Shown here in pieces: positions 58,910-64,000 of a stretch of DNA of 64,000 bases. Both the position numbers and the translations under genes were made by a program. Position 1 is the first letter of the stretch. Each line of letters begins with the position of its first letter. The DNA is from Camellia lanceoleosa. Taxonomy: Eukaryota; Streptophyta; Magnoliopsida; Ericales; Theaceae. The stretch lies in assembly GCA_025200525.1 (NCBI GenBank), contig CM045770.1, forward strand, positions 88,250,084 to 88,314,083. Reading direction: 5' to 3'. Below the pieces are notes generated by a model. That model ran no database searches. It saw nothing but the letters and a program-made list of their open reading frames with translations, and was not told the DNA's origin.

Positions 58910-60699
58910 CATATTGTAAGCGATCTGATCGAGCATCCGGGGAAAGGATTGCGAAGTCCCACAAGATTACCGGAGTTCGATATTGGGTCAACTTCTGGTT
59001 CAAAGGACTCAAATGTCACGGTTCTCAATCTTGAACGAAGAGTCCAAATCCGGCAAATCGATTTTGAAAAGCAATTTTTTGAAAAGTGCCAAACGCCATA
59101 AGGCTTACTTAGGCGAATCTGAGTCGCCCGTACCTAAATGTTTTAAAATGGGAAATTTAGGAAACCACGACTCGGTGCCAAAGGCCGCGTGTAATACATC
59201 ATCACCAAAGTTGCCTCGGCTCAAAGGGAACTTGGAGTACGATTGAGGAAGAGTCGCCGTGAGCACCCACTTCGCTTCATGATCAAAGATAGAGCCTCTA
59301 CTAACACCATGATATCTGTTTTTGAAAATATTGTGCGTTAACAGCAATGCGGTTATTAGCCTAGGTTACTATGTGATGCTCGCATATGACAAACAAGTAT
59401 GGTAGGTCACTGAATTGGAACAAAACATTTCATGCTTGTTTGTTTGAAAATGGTTTGATGGTCTACTGCCTTGTGAGGTAGGCTAAGAGGCATTGAATTT
59501 GCCACCCTCGGGTGGCTTAAACGGCGTGATTTTTGCCACTATTTAGTGGGCTTAAGAAGCAAACATTTGATGAATTGTCCCAATTCAAGTAACTTCAACT
59601 TATCCTTCCCACAGACATTCAAGCCGGTTATATCGCGCCATAAGCACATAGGCTTCATGGTAACGCATCACATTGATTCATGGCGGCATACTGTGTCAGC
59701 AGCGTGCGTACAGGATGCTAAAGCATAAAACTTCCTTAAGTACTCCAAGACAAAAGCGAAACTTATTAGAAATCATGCATGGTTCCTAAATATCTGAAAT
59801 GCCTAATGCAACACATGTAAAATTGCAACTATAGTAGAGGCTCGGCTATTCTAAACATGGCATATAGAATGCTACAACTAACACGTATTCAATTGAAATT
59901 AAAATACAAATGCGGTTTGTATGATCATGGCAGAAACGATGCGTGCAAAAGCAGATGAATGACAAGAATGCAAACATCTTTGTCATCTTTGGTATGCTAA
60001 TTGAAATATGCCCTATATATAACCATCATAAGCGGGTAAATAAAAGGGAAAAGAAAAGGCGTGGGGTTGGAAGACATACATCACACTCACCCAGCGCTTA
60101 TTACAATTATGCTCTTTTCATCGGCTTGAAAGTAGAATAAATATCTGATCGAAATAAAAAAGAATATCTGGTCCAAATAATGCAGTCGAATAATACAAAT
60201 TCCTAATTAATTAACAAATTAACTAAGCAAAACTTTAAGCGGCATGTGCAAGCGGGGCGCTACATATGACTCAGATTCAGGATAATGATATAATGCATGT
60301 TTGGGTTGCTTCTTGGCGCGGAGATCCATTGTGATGCCCCAATCGGTACCCCTCTGTTTACGCAATGTTTTCTTGAAATGCGTGCCAAGTCGAAAAGTTG
60401 CCAATTCTTCATTTTCTTTACCCATGAGAGCGGAAAAGGGGCATAGCAATGTATATTTCACAAATATATGCATGCCTCGATCCTCGTGCCTGTCAGCAGC
60501 ATGTCGATGCATGATGGCCGGAGTATTGCATGTGCACAACTCAATATAGGGTGAATCTTGAGATGAATGATACAACAAAACCTAACTCCATCATGGAGTA
60601 TCCGGTGTCGGTGACTTGGGGAATTGAGGCCCGTTGAATCACTTTCTGAATGCAGGATGTGCCTCGTTCCGTGCGGGCTAACTCCTCCTACCACAAGAC

Positions 60700-61340
60700 G
60701 CGATACAATATCTCACGTGATATGCGTGAAATGCAACTAAGATACAACCCTAGCATGCACAATGCTATGAAAATGAGATGTCTCGATAAATCGTGCTGCA
60801 GGCGCTGGAAATTGAGGCGATGATCTAAAACCTGCGAAATGGAATCATAATGATCAAAATGGACTTACACTAACATGGTGAGCCTCGGCCACACTCGCAT
60901 AAAGTAATCGGGATGAAAAAGAGATGCCTCAAAATCACGGTGCCTACTGCAGACATGGCATAAACCGAAAAAAATGACATCTACTGAATCTGGCAGCGGG
61001 ACTAAAAATAGAGATATCGCGGACATAATATGGAGGCTTCACCAACATGAGTGAGCCTCTTGGCACTCACCTGACGATGGTAGAGATGAAAAAAAAGATG
61101 TCTCGAGGAAATGGGTACTGCAGATCGCATAAGCCGCCGGTAGGCAATAGCGTACCGCGATAGCTTGAGACTAAAATAGCATCTGAGAATGCAAAATGGA
61201 CTTACACCAACATGAGTGAGCCTACGGCCTTTTTTTTTCACATCAAGAAGCCGTCGGATAAAAAGTGAAGTAGCGAAATGCGTGTACATGGGACGCATAA
61301 TAGAGAAACGCCTGGCGACATAAAGGCATGAAACATTTGA
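60700..61340 (-). repeat. 170-bp tandem repeat inside the long LTR
   Basis: The plus-strand word ACTTACACCAACATGAGTGA with variants recurs at about 60863, 61036 and 61202, with ATCACGG/GTACTGCAGATCGCATAA-like blocks between. Three clear units and a partial one to the left. Confidence 0.7.
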
Positions 61341-61649
61341 CACAATATGATATGTATAATCATACCAAATAGAATTTCAGCGCTAAAATATATGGGGAAA
61401 GCTTCAGGTCCCTAGAAAGATACGTGAAATGACACCCAAATGCAAGAGAATGGTCTAGAAATGCAATTTAGGCACCAAAATGGTAACTTTATATTTATGC
61501 AATGCATGCACAATATGGACATGGAATAATGAAAATACAGTAGCAAAAGGGGCAGCCCAAGACAAGCATTTTTCAGTTGTAAAGGGCTAAAAGCAACAAG
61601 CACACATAGGGTTAAGGCAAGTATGCAAAAATAGCTCCACTGAAGAGAA

Positions 61650-62345
61650 TTATTGAAGCAAGTGATACATCACGATGCTCAAATGGAAAAATACCCTTCA
61701 AACAGCTGAAGAGGGACTAAAAATATGAATATTTACAGTAGATGAAATCCCCCAACTCGGTATGAAAACATGCTAAAATGTCATGCAAGAACTAGGATAC
61801 ATAAGGCTACAACATAGAGGTATTGCAAAATTCATCAAACCAGCAAAGACCCTTAATGAAATATGTCAAAAAGATCCAAAAATATGACTTTTTCCAGCTC
61901 GATGATGGCGAAAACAGAAGCTAGATAAGCCTAAAAGAGCATGAAAAATGGGGGTCAAGAGGGGTATAATGACAAGTGCAACATGGAGGTCCCCAACAAG
62001 GTTGATCCCTTCTACAATGTTGTAGAGGACATAAAATAAGCTTACTCACAGTTCATGACATGCTCCAAAACAAACTACATGTAGGCCAAAAAAATCATGC
62101 AAACTACGGTAAATAAGAGATTATGAAGCAAGTGCAAGATAGAGGATCAAACAGGGTTGAGCCCTTCTTCAATGTTGAAGAGGGGCTCAAAATAAGCTTA
62201 CAGTTTACATTATGCTCGAAAACAGATCACTCATAGGCTAGAAATTTTATGCAAAATAAAGGCATACAAGATGGTATTGAAGCAAGTGCACCTGAGAGGG
62301 CTCAAACAGAGGTTGAGCCCTTCAACAAACATGAAGAATAGCTAA
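61650..62345 (-). repeat. 150-bp tandem repeat with embedded stem-loops
   Basis: Units begin near 61654, about 61970, 62124 and 62278. They carry GAAGCAAGTGCA, then GTTGAGCCCTTCTTCAATGT and TGAAGAGGGGCTCAAAATAA. GAGCCCTTCTTCAA and TTGAAGAGGGGCTC pair over 14 bases around a 2-base loop, so each unit has a strong stem-loop. Confidence 0.75.
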
Positions 62346-62648
62346 AAAGTGACCCTTTGAGTTAGGGTCGAAGCCTAAAAAAGTGAGCAAATAGGCTTAA
62401 GAAATGAAGCAAAAATGGGCTACAAAGGGAAGAGTCTACTTACCCTTGAAGACCAATACTTTTGTTGCTTCTTGGACCAAATTTCTTGCCTCTTAGCTGG
62501 AATCCCTTCCTTGTTGCTGAAAATGGGTGAGTGGTGGTAGAGCTTGAAGATGATGAAGAAATGGAACCAAAACTTGAGAATTTGAGAGAGATGGAGAGAT
62601 ATGTTGAACCAATTTTCTAACCCTAGGAGCAGTGAGAAATGAGGCCCC

Positions 62649-62657
62649 TTTATATGG
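62649..62657 (-). promoter_or_regulatory. TATA-like box of the long LTR
   Basis: On the minus strand CCATATAAAGGGGCC is followed by a leader-like CTCTCCATCTCTCTC stretch at about 62582-62600. Position inside the LTR fits a U3 promoter. Activity is not shown. Confidence 0.4.
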
Positions 62658-63750
62658 ACAAAAGGAGGGTGTAAAAAGTGGAGAAATGCACCCAAGCTTT
62701 CTCTCCCAAAATATCTCCCGATCTGAGATCTTTTACGGGAAAGCAATTTATTGCTCTGTTTGTAAAGTAATACTTGGAAGGAGAGCATGGTAGGCATTAG
62801 CTACTTTTCTTCTTGCAGTGATCGTGAAGCCACCCCATGGCGGCGGTGAAATATACGTAAACTAGGTACCAATTTCACGCATTTAGAAGGCTAGGGGTAA
62901 AATGGAAAGTGAGAATTTCGTGCCGGCAGCCACAAGGTTGGTGTCCTCCCACGCTGCCGTGTGTGTATACATAAAGACCCATGTGGTTGGAAAGTGTGAC
63001 TCTGAAGCAGGAGAAACAACAAGCCACTTTAGGAGAGAGGTCAAAATGAAAAGAAAGAATTCTTGGCCCATGTGTGTTTTAGGATCCTCCCATGTGTGTG
63101 TACAACACAAATATGTGGTTTCAGCTCAAGAAAATGACCTAGGGTGTTCAACATTAGCTTGGAAGTGAGAAAAAGCAGGCGTCAACCGGAAACCATTTGG
63201 TTCTTTGAGACAATTGCTAGCCTCGCCCTCCGTTGATCTTCCTAGTGATAAAATAAGTTTGCCAAAAATGAACAAGCAGATGCAAAAGCAGATAACAAGC
63301 TCGGGGCCATAGCAGCGATTCGGGGTCTCGAAAATCGGCGTTAAGCACCGAAAGTGGTGTTTGCACGAAGTGGTATCTAAGACCATGTCCCTCGAAGGGA
63401 GTAAATGAGATACATGCCAAAACGGGAGGAATGGGAGATGGTTGGGTGGTCGACCAAAGTCTGTGACTTCTTGACTCAAAATCGAAGCGGAGCTCGAAAT
63501 GGGCAAAATGGCCTCTGACCGCGAAAGTAGCCTGACCCAGAGATGGTCTCTGGGACCTCTCCTCCCCTCGGGAAAAGCAGAGCAAAGTCTGGTTATAAGC
63601 AAGAGACAAGGCCTGAAAGAGTTCGGAAGTTCGGAGGCGGGTGCCTGCACGACTCACGAGACCGAGCGAGCACAATATGCTAATTATCGAGCACTCAATC
63701 GGTGACGACAGAGTCTTAAGGCCGGTCAAAAATGGGGTGTCTACACATAT

Positions 63751-64000
63751 GTGATACAATCACAATCATTAATATAACAGGTCTTACAAAATCTCATTTA
63801 ATATTTAACAACAGTAATTATAACACATTGGCTAATAAACAAAATGTGATAGAAAATATAGTAAATATAAAATTATTGAAATGAAAGTTATTAGTAATTT
63901 TAGAGTGGATGCAATGAAAAAGCAAGTATAAAATAAAAAAAAATCAGCACCTTAATTAAGTTAGGTCTTGGTTACTTTAATTATGTTCTTCTCAAAAATG
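63751..64000. other. No gene recognised
   Basis: AT-rich DNA to the window edge, with no frame or element end. Confidence 0.5.

Larger units (their letters stand above)
58915..63745 (-). mobile_element. Very long solo LTR (4.8 kb), TGTAGACACCCC family, perfect TSD
   Basis: On the minus strand it starts TGTAGACACCCCATTTTTGA (63745 downwards) and ends GATCGCTTACA (58915). CATAT flanks it at 58910-58914 and 63746-63750. It belongs to the family of 31270-34915: for example AAATTTAGGAAACCACGACT at 59151 corresponds to the inverse of the region near 34730. No retrotransposon protein is present. Two internal tandem arrays make it longer than its relative. A TATA-like sequence is at about 62649-62657. 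Frames on both strands, including 63126-63650 and 63217-63759, overlap the U3-like end and are not genes. Confidence 0.88.

Overview
This window looks like gene-poor, AT-rich DNA from a plant nuclear genome, most likely a dicot (the dicot assignment is an inference from overall look; no species can be named). I find no intact host gene. No open reading frame longer than about 260 codons exists, and every protein remnant I recognise belongs to a transposable element: Ty3/gypsy chromodomain and Tat-type pol, hAT transposases, a LINE reverse transcriptase, and a CACTA end. Most element boundaries come from terminal sequences and target-site duplications (TSDs) that can be read directly.

Layout. 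1-2819: 3' end of a Ty3/gypsy chromovirus with its 3' LTR. 2821-4833: a hAT (DUF659-type) transposase pseudogene that recurs at 40.9-43.5 kb. 5.7-10.6 kb: a cluster of foldback and hairpin elements, including a 1.3-kb foldback with a 10-bp TSD and a Tourist-like element carrying a second insertion. 12.85-14.4 kb: a fragment of another LTR with a three-unit tandem repeat. 14407-35991: one Ty3/gypsy Tat-lineage element of about 11.1 kb, expanded to 21.6 kb by nesting. A 6.8-kb hAT transposon (14563-21341) sits in its 5' LTR, and a solo LTR (15189-17640) sits inside the hAT. A second solo LTR (31270-34915) sits in its 3' internal region. The Tat element has gag, protease, reverse transcriptase, two RNase H domains and integrase on the plus strand. 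It also has an array of about ten hairpin-forming 62-bp repeats after pol, and a decayed, intron-bearing accessory gene on the minus strand.

36-48 kb: scattered elements (hairpin element, hAT non-autonomous element, CACTA end, second hAT pseudogene with a MITE inside a MITE, SINE, Tourist-like MITE) in otherwise unrecognised AT-rich DNA. 46.8-54.6 kb: three copies of a small MITE family and a hairpin, plus microsatellites. 55.4-58.64 kb: a 5'-truncated LINE with a poly(A) tail. 58915-63745: a very long (4.8 kb) minus-strand solo LTR with a perfect TSD, same family as 31270-34915. The last 250 bases are AT-rich with nothing recognisable.

The elements are all broken by stops, frameshifts or recombination. 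The value of the window is its readable insertion history, the two pairs of related copies that show empty or filled sites, and the structured tandem repeats inside LTRs and beside the antisense gene.
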